Part shown: piece by piece, positions 39,801 through 49,467 of the stretch
Layout: each line of letters begins with the position of its first letter
How positions within the stretch are numbered: position 1 is the stretch's first letter
Source: Salvator merianae
Lineage: Eukaryota; Chordata; Lepidosauria; Squamata; Teiidae
Direction: 5' to 3'
Assembly: GCA_003586115.2 (NCBI GenBank)
Contig: QVOM02000074.1
Span: forward strand, 4,638,905 to 4,702,904
Length of the DNA stretch: 64,000 nucleotides
The notes under the pieces: model-generated
Database searches by the model: none
Seen by the model: only the letters and a program-made list of their open reading frames with translations
Told to the model about the DNA's origin: nothing
Program-made: the position numbers and the translations under genes

Positions 39801-41466
39801 AGTTACGCACAAGCAGGTTATTGGCATACTTCCACTCCTTTGCAACCTGCTATTGCGCATCATATATCAATGCATGAAGCAGAAGCTTGGAATGATGGGG
39901 AATTTTTAGTATGGATAAATCATGTAGCAAATAGATTTGGGGAGCAAGAGGAAACTGAACTTTAATAATTTTCTTTACCTGTAGATGTATCACTTCCCAA
40001 ACTTTTTTACTTTTCTGCAACCCCACCACAGATGATAATAATATGGGATCAATTGGCAGTCGCTCCAGCAGTTAGGACTTGATGATTTATTAATCCTGGC
40101 TATGTATAATGCAGTGAGATGCCATCTATACAAAATGTTTGTACACAGTTCTTTCATCCTGGATGTGGTATGCCAAAATGGTTTAATATTAGTCAGTTCA
40201 TTCCAAGTTTTGTCAGGAATCACAATCCTCATATCTGCTTCCCAATTATTTTTCAGTGCTAATAAAGAACTTTTCTGGGTGTCAATAATCAGTTTATATA
40301 TTTTAGAGACTATCCCCTTTATTGAATACGTTGCTTCCATTACCATTCTTTCAAATTGGGATTTGGGCCAAGCTAGTTCTTCCAGTATGTCTAGATTTTA
40401 AGAAGTTGGAAAAGATAAGCCAAGACAACCAGTTACTTTGTACTGGTGTAAATTGTTCTTGAAGTTCTTGAAATTTAAATTGTTTGCCTGGCATGAAACA
40501 ATTGGCTATTGTTCTAATATTTTTCTCTTTTAACTGTTCTTAATTGTTGAACGTTTTCAATCATTCTTCATAAATAAGCTACTTAATTTGATTTTCTAAA
40601 TTCTATCTGAAATATTCTAACATCTGGATGCGCTATCATTGCTGGAGGCCTGGTTCTCAAGCCAGTTGGAAAAGTTAGAAACTAGTCGTCAGTCTCTAAT
40701 ATGTGTCCATTTTTGATTATTTATTTACATTTCTACCCTGCCCTATATCCAGAAATTTCACACTGCATTACTGATTTTATTTATTTATATTCTGCACAAA
40801 GGTCTCAGAACAGGTTACAATAGTAAAAACAAATTGAAAAGAACTTCTGGAAACAGTAATAGTGCCTGAGAGTGAGTGTGAGAGCTATTTCTTCAGACAA
40901 AGGCTAGGGAAAAGAGATGCCTCTTCATGTCATATATAATGAGAGGGGAGGTCTCATCTACTTCAGAGGAGAGTTCATTCCATAACCTGGGGACTACCGC
41001 AGAGAAGAAATTCTTATAACAAATGAACACAAAAATTAAACCCACCTTTCAAATCCGGAAGAACAGGAGGCTCACTTCTAAAACAACTCCCTGAGTTCAC
41101 AGCATCATCCCTTTCAGATCCCTTCTGGAGGTCCTTTTCAGCGGGCACCCTTAGACAAGAAGGAAGCAGGAAGCGTTTCCAACCGGATCTCTTCCTCTTC
41201 CTCTTCTTCTTCTGACTCCTCTTTCTGGAAGACGGTGCTTCATCCATAGGAGATAAGTCTTGATGTTCATTTCCCTTACCGTGCACATCCTGCTTACCTA
41301 CAGATGACCCTTCCTTCCTTTGGGCTTCCTCTTCTAAAAGCTTCCCATATTTGCTAGCAGACTTTTGACGCGTGGCATAAGCCATAAGCACCCTGTACTC
41401 TATGCTAGCTGGGTCCACATCATCCAAAGGGATTTCTTCCATATTGGTTGAACCGGCAAGATTCAT
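30780..41466 (-). CDS. BCL2L14: BCL2L14 (Bcl-G), complete coding span over five exons
   Basis: Coding exons 41046-41466, 39013-39162, 33667-33737, 32361-32621 and 30780-30824 total 948 nt. All have GT-AG borders and compatible phases (1, 1, 0, 0), giving 315 residues, close to the 327 of the human long form. The start sequence MNLAGSTNMEEIPLDD aligns with the known Bcl-G N-terminus. A BH3 motif lies at about residues 200-212 and a BH2 motif ends near residue 301. No transmembrane anchor is visible, and BH1 and BH4 are absent, as in the family. Bcl-G is a poorly understood Bcl-2 relative first described as pro-apoptotic. The gene is tail to tail with LRP6, as in mammals. All exons are open, so the gene looks functional. 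Confidence 0.95.
30825..32360 (-). other. BCL2L14 last intron
   Basis: Non-coding. The donor is GTAAGA at 32360-32355 and the acceptor is TTTCCAG before 30824. The long plus-strand open frame at 30677-31252 has no recognisable domain and overlaps the last exon on the other strand. No repeat was recognised. Confidence 0.7.
32361..32621 (-). CDS. BCL2L14: BCL2L14 BH2-containing exon
   Basis: This 87-codon exon (residues 215-301) is in phase 0 on both sides, with acceptor TTTCTAG before GTG CAA and donor GTAAGA after the Trp codon. It encodes the Bcl-2-fold helices, including LTAIDNHPMNMVLGFGTKYL followed by KENFSPWINSHGGW. The last segment is the BH2 motif (W-x-x-x-x-GGW). This is the most conserved part of Bcl-G and identifies the gene unambiguously. 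No stop or frameshift is present. Confidence 0.96.
32622..33666 (-). other. BCL2L14 intron
   Basis: Non-coding, AT-rich, with donor GTAACC and acceptor TTTCTAG. No recognised repeat. Confidence 0.65.
33667..33737 (-). CDS. BCL2L14: BCL2L14 BH3-containing exon
   Basis: This 71-nt exon follows acceptor TTTTTACCAG and ends AAAAG/GTAACC. It completes a split Asp codon and encodes residues 191-214, including IVALLRKSGDELQEK. This holds the BH3 signature L-x-x-x-G-D (L204, G208, D209). BH3 is the helix that engages pro-survival Bcl-2 proteins in related family members; for Bcl-G this interaction is debated. Confidence 0.93.
33970..34145. repeat. Foldback repeat, left part (interrupted by CR1)
   Basis: Two strong hairpins occur. 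CCACATTAGAA at about 33991 pairs with TTCTAATGTGG at about 34030, enclosing AGTTATCC-ACA-GGATAACT. GGATACCAGCATTTGCA at about 34098 pairs with TGCAAATGCTGGTGTCC with one base between. GTTCCTGATC just before the CR1 insertion pairs with GATCAGGAAC at about 34665, beyond it, suggesting that the CR1 landed inside one foldback element. Confidence 0.55.
34146..34485 (-). mobile_element. CR1 LINE 3' end
   Basis: Minus-strand frame 34473-34216 encodes a CR1 ORF2 C-terminus: MIAVFKYLKGCHSAEG, GSRYRLDIRKNF and HWNRLPQEVVGSPSLEIFK. It is followed by the CR1 3'UTR phrase GGACTCGATGACCCTGGAGG and then the diagnostic terminal octamers (ATTCTATG repeated) at 34148-34163. It is 5'-truncated, as nearly all CR1 copies are. 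CR1 is abundant in reptiles and birds. Confidence 0.9.
34486..34800. repeat. Foldback repeat, right part
   Basis: GC-richer than its surroundings, with short inverted repeats such as GCATGATTATACGATCATGC and CTGGAGCACAGTTTAGTGCTCCA-type arms. It begins where CR1 ends and probably belongs with 33970-34145. Confidence 0.45.
34801..35702. other. BCL2L14 intron with GA-rich microsatellite
   Basis: A purine tract of GGGGGAGG and GAGAGAGA units lies at about 35150-35213. The rest has no recognised element. Open frames here lack known domains. Confidence 0.5.
35703..36092. mobile_element. hAT MITE with internal GC-rich minisatellite
   Basis: The termini CAGTGGCGTAGCCAG and TTGCTACGCCTCTG are inverted copies of a hAT-type end. 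The flanking 8-bp duplication is perfect: CTGCCTCA at 35695-35702 and 36093-36100. The 390-bp interior is very GC-rich and contains about seven degenerate tandem units of GGGGCGACGCCAGCGC with linker CGGC at roughly 35755-35975. No coding capacity: long open frames in several registers are by-products of the GC content. It lies in the BCL2L14 intron between 33737 and 39013. Confidence 0.85.
36101..36592. other. BCL2L14 intron, nothing recognised
   Basis: Non-coding sequence between two MITEs. Confidence 0.4.
36593..36813. mobile_element. MITE with GGGCCC termini
   Basis: The left end GGGCCCAGTCACACCTGTTA and the right end TAGGTGTGACTGGGCCC are inverted copies. AATCCAGCTTC near the left pairs with GAAGCTGGATT near the right. 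The interior matches the element at 63264-63486 over most of its length (for example GAAAACACATCA, CACTTTGCTG). Target duplication is unclear. Confidence 0.8.
36814..39012. other. BCL2L14 intron, nothing recognised with confidence
   Basis: AT-rich. GGTAGCGTTGTATCCC near 38129 and GGTAGCTTTGTATCCC near 38448 form a short direct repeat about 320 bp apart that might mark a decayed solo LTR, but no other LTR signal was convincing. Confidence 0.4.
39013..39162 (-). CDS. BCL2L14: BCL2L14 central coding exon
   Basis: This 150-nt exon, phase 1 in and phase 1 out, encodes residues 141-190: DSVIGLVVDRLSQITNN, then a Ser/Arg-rich stretch and VEADGGGDNKSGDDDRK. Acceptor is TTTAAACAG and donor is AAAAG/GTAAAG. 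Position and the short hydrophobic helix (VIGLVVDRL) match the weakly conserved linker before BH3 in Bcl-G. It is supported by frame continuity with both neighbours. Confidence 0.85.
39163..39399 (-). other. BCL2L14 first coding intron, 3' part
   Basis: Non-coding sequence between the acceptor at 39163 and the L1 insertion. Nothing else seen. Confidence 0.5.
39400..40720 (-). mobile_element. L1 LINE ORF2 C-terminal part
   Basis: The minus strand from 40346 reads an L1 ORF2 C-terminal region, including KPFWHTTSRMKELCTNILYR, YYYHLWWGCRKVKKFGK (the GTxxHxWWxC region) and, further down, KEWKYANNLLVRNWKN. The 3' side near 39440-39480 is A/T-rich (TTTTTTTATATAAAATTTAT on the plus strand). It is 5'-truncated and sits in the same orientation as BCL2L14. 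Confidence 0.8.
40721..41045 (-). mobile_element. L2-like LINE 3'-end fragment
   Basis: TTATTTATTTACATTTCTACCC, CTCAGAACAGG then AGGAGAGTTCATTCCATAACCTGGG and CAGAGAAGAA resemble the minus-strand 3' region at 12560-12830 (GGAGGCCATTCCACAGCTGGG, CAGAGAAGA). No open frame remains. The fragment stops at the BCL2L14 exon. Confidence 0.45.
41046..41466 (-). CDS. BCL2L14: BCL2L14 first coding exon
   Basis: This encodes residues 1-140, starting at the ATG at 41466-41464. The exon itself begins at 41473 after acceptor TTTCTCTTTGCAG, so at least one untranslated 5' exon exists upstream. The N-terminus MNLAGSTNMEEIPLDD aligns with the known Bcl-G start at the same length. A strongly basic run at residues 81-98 (RKRSQKKKRKRKRSGWKR), coded by AGG/AAG-rich repeats, resembles a nuclear localisation signal and looks longer than in mammals. 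Donor is AAAG/GTGGGT in phase 1. Confidence 0.93.
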
Positions 41467-41473
41467 ATTTAAC

Positions 41474-41929
41474 CTGCAAAGAGAAAGTTCTTTGTTTATA
41501 TTTTCAGGAAATCCCTTTTATTAATGCCAAATTGTGCTTGTGATCTTTCTGCAGGCCTTTGATTTTTCTTCTTCTTTTTTTAAGCAAGATGAGAAGATAA
41601 AAGGCAGCCCAAGGTGCTTTTCCTTATTGGCTGAACAAATGAAATATGAACCCACCACCCTTCTTTTACATTTTGCTCTAAGCAAAAAAACATAAAAGTT
41701 AAGAGTTCCCAAAGCTGATTGTGCAAGATGTAATAGACAATGCTCCACAGATCAAGACTATGGCCAGACAGGGAGTTAGAAGAATTTGTTTTGTAATTTT
41801 AAAGAAAGCACTTCTATATCATCCTTCTGTTATAAAGACTACACAGTATGCTTAAAAGCTATACCATACAAGGTGTACATTTGCAAAACCTTTAGACTGC
41901 AATTTCAGAGCCCACACATAGATACATCA
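41474..41929 (-). other. Upstream of first coding exon of BCL2L14
   Basis: Intron sequence of the minus-strand gene, with the acceptor at its low-coordinate edge. No untranslated exon could be identified. Confidence 0.45.
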
Positions 41930-42180
41930 GAGCCAGTTTGAAACTCAGACAGAATGTGAAGGGAGACAGGTGTATCCATTGCTACTTGAATGGTATCACC
42001 AGGTATCACCTCCAGGCTGGAAAGACAGGCCATTTGAGAGCAGGTGAAGGTTTTGCCTTTTTCTTCTGCTTGGGAATGCCCAGAAGCAATGGTGGGCCAC
42101 TGTGTGAGAAAGGATGTTGGACTACATGGGACATGGCCTGATCTAGTATGACTCCTCTTATGTTCTTATTCTTATCACAT
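41930..42180 (+). repeat. SINE/LINE 3'-tail repeat
   Basis: GGGCCACTGTGTGAGAAAGG, ATGTTGGACTACATGG, CCTGATCTAGTATGACTCC and TCTTATGTTCTTATT follow the phrase pattern of a very common amniote SINE tail (ATGCTGGACTAGATGG...TCTGATCCAGC...CTTCTTATGTTCT). Confidence 0.65.
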
Positions 42181-43379
42181 CCCTTCTCTTGTGGGAATTA
42201 ATTAATCTATCCTTTCATTTATTCTGTGGGAATTAGTTCAATAAACTATTGTACTACCCCTTATTCTGGCAAAATCCATCCCACCCATACATCACACACA
42301 CCTGTTCTGTTAGGTGCACACAGGTCAGTTTGATGCTTGTGTTATTTTGATGCCAACCTTCTGGTGCCACAAAATTCCTTTGCCTAGCCAATATAAACTG
42401 TATGTTTTAAAGCTATGGCTGACCTCAAAGTGTATACATCAAAGGTAAATAGCAAGGCCCATTAGACTTAAAAACGTAGTAGAAAGTGAAAGTGAAAATC
42501 CCAGCACAGCACAAAGAAATGGGTAAGAATAAACTGCAATTTCTCCCAAAGATTTCATTCTGTGGACAAAAATGATTTGTCGGGCCAACCTACCAAAGAC
42601 AAGTTGTGCTCCTCTGGTCTGCAACGCCTAGATCTGAGTGGCAGGCTTTTCCTTTGTACTTTGGAAAAGGGTCATGAACCCTCCCCTAAATGCTTTAGCC
42701 AGGACTACATTCACACTTTTTTCTCTTTCTCCTCTGGCTGGAGTGCATTCTGCTCCTGCTGTGCTCCCAGTCACTGTGGATGCCAATTCAAGAGACAGCA
42801 GCATTTCCACTCAGCCAAGGGAGGGACTGCGGGGGACAGATCGTCCAATGAAAGAAATTGGCAATGAAAAGCTTAGGGATACAATAATCACAGACCGGAA
42901 GGAAACTGTTAGAGCCACTATGGATCTGGAATCTTGAAGGATACGTCCCTCCCCTGAAGAATTGGTGTGGGGAAAAGACACACACCAACCCACCTCTCAT
43001 TCTCCAGAAGTGGCAACAAAGAACTGAGAGACAGTTACCACCCCTCTAGTCCCTGCTGTTAGAAAGGGAGTTTCCCGGTTCTTAAAAGTCATGGCGATGA
43101 TTGGAGAGGCAATTGGTTAATTCTCCAGTGCCTACCATCTCTGAAGAAAGACAGTCACTGCCTCCATTTTCGAAAAGTATTGACAAGGACTGGAGCGGCA
43201 ATCAGTTGCCTCCCCAATCATTGCCAGTGTTGTTGGAAGGCTGAGGGAAGGCAATTTTTGTCCCCCTCCAGGGAAAGATAGTTAGACATAGGGTATGGGA
43301 GCATTTTTCACCCCCTCATCCCATGCGCCTAGTTCTGCCCAACTGCAGACAAAGAATAAATATTTAAAATAATATCAAT
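42181..43379. other. Upstream intron or intergenic, nothing recognised
   Basis: Contains short open frames on both strands with no recognisable domain or repeat. It may lie in a long 5' intron of BCL2L14. Confidence 0.4.
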
Positions 43380-43570
43380 CTGTTGTTTGGCACCGTTGAC
43401 TTAAGGTCAGCTCCTGGTGACTATGTACAACTGTGGAGTTTTCTTGCCAGATACAGAAGTGGCCTTTCTTCACTTTCTTCTAGAGAATTGCCAGGGACGT
43501 CAGTTTTAGAGAGGACTAAATTATTAGCTCGCTACGTTGCACTGGTCTACTGAAATGTGTTGGAATCATC
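43380..43570 (+). repeat. Interspersed repeat of SINE-like style
   Basis: TTGTTTGGCACCGTTGACTT, AAGGTCAGCTCCTGGTGACTA and CAGAAGTGGCCTTTCTTCAC follow the wording of a dispersed squamate repeat. No A/B boxes or tail were confirmed, so the class is uncertain. Confidence 0.4.
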
Positions 43571-43869
43571 ACCATTCACGAATATCCTTTATCTCAGAGG
43601 AGGGTTATCATTATGTAAGCCAGCACCTCCCAAAGTATGGGTTGTGACCCATAAGTGGCTAATGAAGAAATTTAATCAAATCATTTATTTTCAGTCTACT
43701 TGGACCCAAAAATACGATTTCTTTTTAAGTTATTAGGCCATCTCCCTCCTTTTCCTTTTCTTAAAGTAAAACAGGTACAAACATTTTTGTTACATAACAT
43801 AGAAAACAAACAACATTAACTTGAACTTCTGATAAGCTGACGTTAACATAACCAGAATACTGAATGGAT

Positions 43870-46800
43870 AGTTTATATAAAGAAACTTAATACTTTTGCA
43901 TAATAAGGCATGAACTCCTGGGGCCTCCTAGGAGGACAGTTTGGGGAGATGATTCAGTAAGGGAGACCACACATCTAAGAAAGAAACCTTGCATTCCCAC
44001 CTGCTTATCAAGCTATGCTGATATCAAATGCTTTTGTTTAATACTAGATCCCACAACTTTCCATACCAAAGTGAAATGGGACGGCCAGGTTTAAGACAGG
44101 TGAAAATTTGAGTTTCTTTCCACAAATCACGGATGGCCTTACCCTGAAGAACCTCACAGAATACTTGGACTAACTTAGGAACCAGGATGTCACAGAATGT
44201 CATAGAAAATGCCAGGGAACTCATCTGGCCCTGGAGTAGTACCATTTTTAAGGCCTTTAATGACTGTACTTAATTATTCTGGAGAGGTAGGAGCTATCAG
44301 CTGTTCTTGTTGAGCTACAGTAAGCTTGGGCAATTTGACATAGGAGAGGTATTCATTAATTTGGTCCGCTGGAGCATCACATGTTCTATAAAGGTGACTA
44401 TACAAGTCCTTAAAAACGTGTAAAATTTGATGGTTAGATTTTTTTTCTTTTCTATTCTCTTGTTAGAATAAATTTTGGTTATATTTTCTGATGCGTTTCA
44501 TGGAACAAGGATGCTAATAACTTAGAATTGCAATTACCTTCGACATAAAACTTATGTTTTAGATATAACTGAGATTTCTAATGTTTTCCTTTTACTCAGA
44601 ATTTTTGCATATGTCTTTCGGGAACCAAACTTTTTATATTCGTGTACTAAGACTTTCAACTCCTTCACTATGTCTTTGTGCAACCAGTGAGAGTGTGAAA
44701 TACACATTCCCCTAATGACAGGTTTCATTGCATTCCATTGTAGTTGGTCTGATATGACCAGCGTGTTATTAATGTCAAAATATTGTATATCCTGAGTTAA
44801 AGACTGAACTACTTGCAGTTTAGTTAGTAGAAAAGGATCTAGTATTCAGTTCCTACGTAGTGGGTTACTTGATGATAGTGAGATGGATAGAGAGATAGGG
44901 GCATAGTCTGAAACTGAGATTACATCAATATCAGCTTTCATGATCTTAGAAGTTAAACTACAGAAGCAGAGAAAATAATCAAGTTTGGAGTAGGAGGCAT
45001 GGATTGAAGAGTGGGAAGAGTATGATTAAGCTATCTGGGTGAATTTGTTGAAATGTGTCTAGTAAGCTGAATTTAGATAAAATAGGGGCTAAGGTTGCTG
45101 ATTTATTCGCTTTATGAAATTTAGATTTCTTCAACTGTTTTCTGTCTAAAGAGTTATCTGAAACCATATTAAAGTCTCCTTCCACTATTATATTATCAGA
45201 TGCAAATTTATATCATTCTTCAAACTTATTAGTAATAAATTGTTTTCGGCCTGAGTTGGGGGCATAGAGTGAAGCTAAAATAAATTTATTACCATCCAAC
45301 TGACATTAATAAAAACATACCTCTGCATGGCATCTGTTTTTATCTCATTAACTTGGAAGGGTACAGAGTTATGAATAATGATAGCAGTACCATGTGATTT
45401 GAATGTAGCTGGCGACAGAAACTGTTGGTGAAAAGCTGGATGCTGTAATAACCTTTGGGTTTTTTTAATTAGATGAGTTTCCTTTAGAAAATATATCCCT
45501 TTACCTTCCTTCAAAGGAAATCTCTTGATTTTAGCTCTTTGGCAGGAGTGTTGAATCCCTTAACGTTTAATGAAATGCATTTTAATTCAGCCATAGTTTG
45601 TATTTAAATTTGAGGATATCAATATATGAATCATGTCCAAAAGAAGTTTCAGGAAGAAGCCTGTAGACTGAACCAAAAAGATAGGTACAATTGACAGTAT
45701 ATTTGGTTGTATGTGATTTATTATTAATACTGTGGCTTTATCTTTTTGCTTATGTTTAAGTTTATTCCCTTTTGCTTTCCTTATATTTTTCCCCACACTT
45801 TTTCTTTCTGGTTTTTTTTTCCCAAGTCAACTCTGAAATTTAGCAGCAAACATATAACCAAACCATAACCAAGAAAACAACAATTCAAACCTCTCTTCAT
45901 CTGATTCAAACTTCTGAGATCTCCTCTCAAGTTCTCTGAGCTCTAAATGTTTCTCTGTCACAGTGAACACAACCCACCCACAGTGAACGCTGATTCACTG
46001 GAAAGGTGAAACCAAAATATGCACTGAACTAGGACAACAGTACGGAAGCGATAAAAGCATAATTAAGTGTAATGGAGAAATTAAAGGAAATCATCTATGA
46101 AAATGTATCCCACTAGATGCAGGAAAAATATTGCCAGAGTATAATAAACAATTCTCTGGAATTAACCCTGATATTTCCAGCTGAATGATATCTGGACAGG
46201 TAGGAAGCTATCTCCTTATTTATTTGGTTTGTCCTTGTTTCCATGAGCCAATAATTGCTTCCAAATGAATTGGTCTGATGTTGATGGAGAGACATCAGCA
46301 GGAGTAGTTCGCCTGGGAGCCCCCCACTGGCTTCAGGTTAAGTGTAGTCACTAACTTCTGCCTCCTCTACAGTGGCAGCTTTCAACTGTTAGCCCTTGTG
46401 AGATACAAGAATAGAGGAAGGAAAGGCTCTTCTGAATTTATAATTGGCATTCTGAAGAAGAGTGACAAGAGGCTTAAATTTATGTCTCAGACATAGCATT
46501 TCCAAGGCCACATCCTGGAGAATGATTATCTTTTGTCCCTCAAGAGAAAGTCCAGTGTGGTTGTGTAGTGCTGTAAATACTGTAGATTTGTCTGCAAAGT
46601 GGTCAAAGGCAACAATGATGTCTCGGGGGAATTGGTTAGTACCAGGTTTCCAGGTAAGACTTTGATGTGCTTTTGCAATATCTTGTGTAGATACCTGTAG
46701 ATTTGGAAAGAGTTGACTAAGACCTGACCCGTATTAGAGCCTTCAAGACCTTCTTTCACTCATTCCTCCCGGACCTGAATATTCCCCTGACAGACCTGAT

Positions 46801-47240
46801 TCTGCAAATGTGTCACTTGTTCTTATAAACTATTTAAATCTTGCTGCATAGTAAGGATTTGCATGGAGTTAGATGTAGCAGCATCTAAGGCTACAGAGGT
46901 GGTTTCTTGGACCTCCTTTAGTCCTGAGTTTAGAGTAGAAACAGTTTCTTTCCTTGTCTCAATATCTCCATGGAGTTTTAAATGAGTCTGTCCACTCTTG
47001 AATTGGTGAGCTTTTGAGAATCTCAAGCTTGTTATCTAACTCTGGTTCCTTCAGAACTGAGTGCTTCTCTCCCCCGTTTCTCTTTCCATGGGCACTATTA
47101 TTAGTGACCACCATTTTGGGCAAGGGTGAAGTTGCATGTTCCGAGACTTTTGTCTTATTTTTTCTAAGATTTCTGACTGTATTTGTGGGGGAGAAGTGAA
47201 GAAAATTGAACCTGGATGAAAAAATTAAATCTTACTGGAG
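43870..47240 (-). mobile_element. L1 LINE with ORF1 and endonuclease, 3'-truncated
   Basis: On the minus strand 47026-46823 and 46759-46526 give an ORF1-like coiled coil and C-terminal segments (for example LSLEGQK-like and ILQDVALEM-like in shifted frames). 45514-45275 gives the endonuclease KETHLIKKTQ region. 45185-44979 gives GDFNMVSD, the core endonuclease motif. 44245-44024 gives the start of RT (FCDILVPKLVQVFCEVLQGK and then LWKE). Order and spacing fit L1. The remainder of RT and the 3' end are missing, the reverse of the usual 5' truncation. Confidence 0.75.
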
Positions 47241-47525
47241 GACTGGTGAGCCTAGCAGGATATTACTGTGTTGTGATGTTAGAGCTACAGCTTAAACTGC
47301 CATGTCTAAGATGCCACACATGCACTCCCGCCAAAAAATACAGTTTAAAAGCCTGTTACATCAGGGTAGCGTAGTAAAAGGCAAAAACAGTAAAATAACA
47401 GTAAAATTTAATAATTGCCAAATCTTTGATTTGTGGACTGTAAGTCTTTACAGGTTGAGGAACCCTCATGGAAGCTACAATCCACAAAGGTTTAGGCCAA
47501 CTAGCTGGGGCTGACTGAAGCTGCA

Positions 47526-47760
47526 ATCTAAAGCTTCATTCACATGCAGTTAAAAACAAACATCTCTGAGGCAACTTAGAGATGGTTTGCAGGAGGGATT
47601 CTTCACAGGCCGGTCTGCCTCTTCCACTCTGCTGAATGTTCTAGGCTAGGAAAGCTGGATTAGGGACACAGGAGCCACAGGCTACTGTCTCTAAGGTATG
47701 TCAGTCTTACTAAATCTGTTAGTCTTTAATGTGCTACAATTGTTTCTACTGGTTGTGTGA
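47526..47760. repeat. Foldback repeat, copy 1
   Basis: CATCTCTGAGGCAACTTAGA and GATGGTTTGCAGGAGGGATT match the repeat at 52872-53056 (CCTCTGAGTCAGCTTAGAG, ACGATTTGCATGCGGGATT). CTGTCTCTAAGG near 47688 is partly complementary to the left part. The limits are approximate. Confidence 0.5.
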
Positions 47761-49127
47761 AATCAAATACTCCTCTCTGGAATTTGAAGTTCTAAAGGGA
47801 ACTCCAGCTATGTTTAGTTGAACATGGCTGGAGCCCTATTTATATCTTTGTACTCAATATCTGAAGTAGACACTGGGCCTTCACTCTGCTTTTCCCTTCT
47901 CAGTTTTAGATCACATGTTTCCAGCTTACACCTACGTAGGGGCTGAGGTTCTACGCAATGGCTACAATTAGACACATTTATCCAATTTATCTGTCATCCA
48001 GATTGTTCAGTGTGCCCTAAGCAGTGTTTACCTCTCCCAGTATCATCACCATATCGTCACTGTGAGCTTTTTAGCTTAATAAACTGTATGACAAGTCCCA
48101 TGAACTTCATGGACTCTGTTCTCAAGAGTTCAGTGTGCTACCTATTACACCATACTGACCCTCACAAAAGTAGATTTTTTACATTTTCTGCATTATTGTA
48201 AACAGTTTGGTTCCATATTTACAAAGTGTTTCTAGTGTTGATAAAACTCTGCATCCATAAGCATGCACTAAAATAGTGATAAGGGCCTACACCACATGAT
48301 GCTACAGTGACCATGTCTCCACAGGCCAGTCAATATGCCTGAGAGGGGCACTGAAGTCCTTGTATCTCTACAATACCTCATGCCCAAGGGACTAGAGGGG
48401 CATGGAGGGACTTCAGTCCTTCTCCAAGGCACACAAATTGCATTGCTCTAGAAGCATCTCTGAGGTCTCTTCTCATGTGCTGATCTGGGCCCTTGCCAAG
48501 GAGAAATGCACTGCTTTCACACACCAGTCTTGTGAATAGAGGGCGAGGAGGTGCTCTGTGCATAGGCGTGGTGACTGGAGCAACACAGCCTTGGCAATGA
48601 CAGTGGAGCCATTCCACTCCTTGCTGAGGCTGCCTGGGGCTGTGAGGGAAAACCACTCTGATTGAGACACCTCCTCAAGGTGTCCTCTGACTAGGAAGTA
48701 GAGACACACACACTGTGATGGTTATCTTTGCTCACATTTCTCTAGATGCACCTTAACTGTGCCTTGCCTACTTCCATTAAGTCATTGCAAATTACATGAT
48801 GCCACCTATTCTGAACCCCAACAGATTACAAATCCAGACAGCATGGGAAAATATTGGCTTATCAAAAAATCCTGGCATTGGCCTGCAACGTAGGCTATCA
48901 GACCAGCACAGGCTCCTTCAGTGCAGGACTGAGCTTCTGGAAGTTTGCCACATCCAGCTTTTTTCTTGGTTACATCTGCACATGTGGTGAGCTCCCAGAA
49001 CTCAATCCAGCACTGTGTTAAAAGAGCCCATATCAACATTACGCCAGCACTGTAATGAAAGTCACAAACATTCTCAGTTGTCTGCTCAATTCGCATATAT
49101 GAAGAGATGTTGGAGGAAGCAAGAAAG
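47761..49127. other. Nothing recognised
   Basis: Moderate-GC non-coding sequence. Overlapping short open frames on the minus strand at 48378-48709 have no recognisable domain. Confidence 0.35.
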
Positions 49128-49293
49128 ATCCTCCATTAGCTCCCCGTGATGGCCCCAACCATCCTCAACTGTCATCGGAAGAGCCACCTTGCTTGAGAGG
49201 AGCTTGGGAAGATCCTCCATCAGCTTCCAGTGGTGCCCCTTTCCTTCCACAGCTGCCACCAGAGGAGCCACCTTGCCTGAGGGGAGTGGAGGA
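49128..49293. repeat. Two-unit tandem repeat, ~80-bp period
   Basis: GATCCTCCATTAGCTCCCC at 49128 and GATCCTCCATCAGCTTCCA at about 49213 start two similar units, each running on to AGAGCCACCTTGCTTGAGAG or AGGAGCCACCTTGCCTGAGG. Confidence 0.6.
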
Positions 49294-49420
49294 GAAAGAG
49301 CAGGCCCAACTTCATGCTGTCTAAATGTGTTTTTATGTGTAATGTTTATTTTTGTTGTGTGAATGACTCTGAGATATCAGCGTGAAGAGTGGTATGGAAA
49401 TATGAGATAAAGAAATGAGT
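49294..49420 (+). repeat. LINE 3'-tail-like fragment
   Basis: GTTTATTTTTGTTGTGTGAA, TGACTCTGAGATATCAGCG and GTATGGAAATATGAGATAAA follow the layout of the 3' tail of reptile L2/CR1-type elements (TTTATT..., GCCCTGAGC..., GGTATAAAT). Confidence 0.4.
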
Positions 49421-49467
49421 GCCTCCAAATGGAGGCAAAATTTCTCCTTATGCTATTTTCAGACTTA

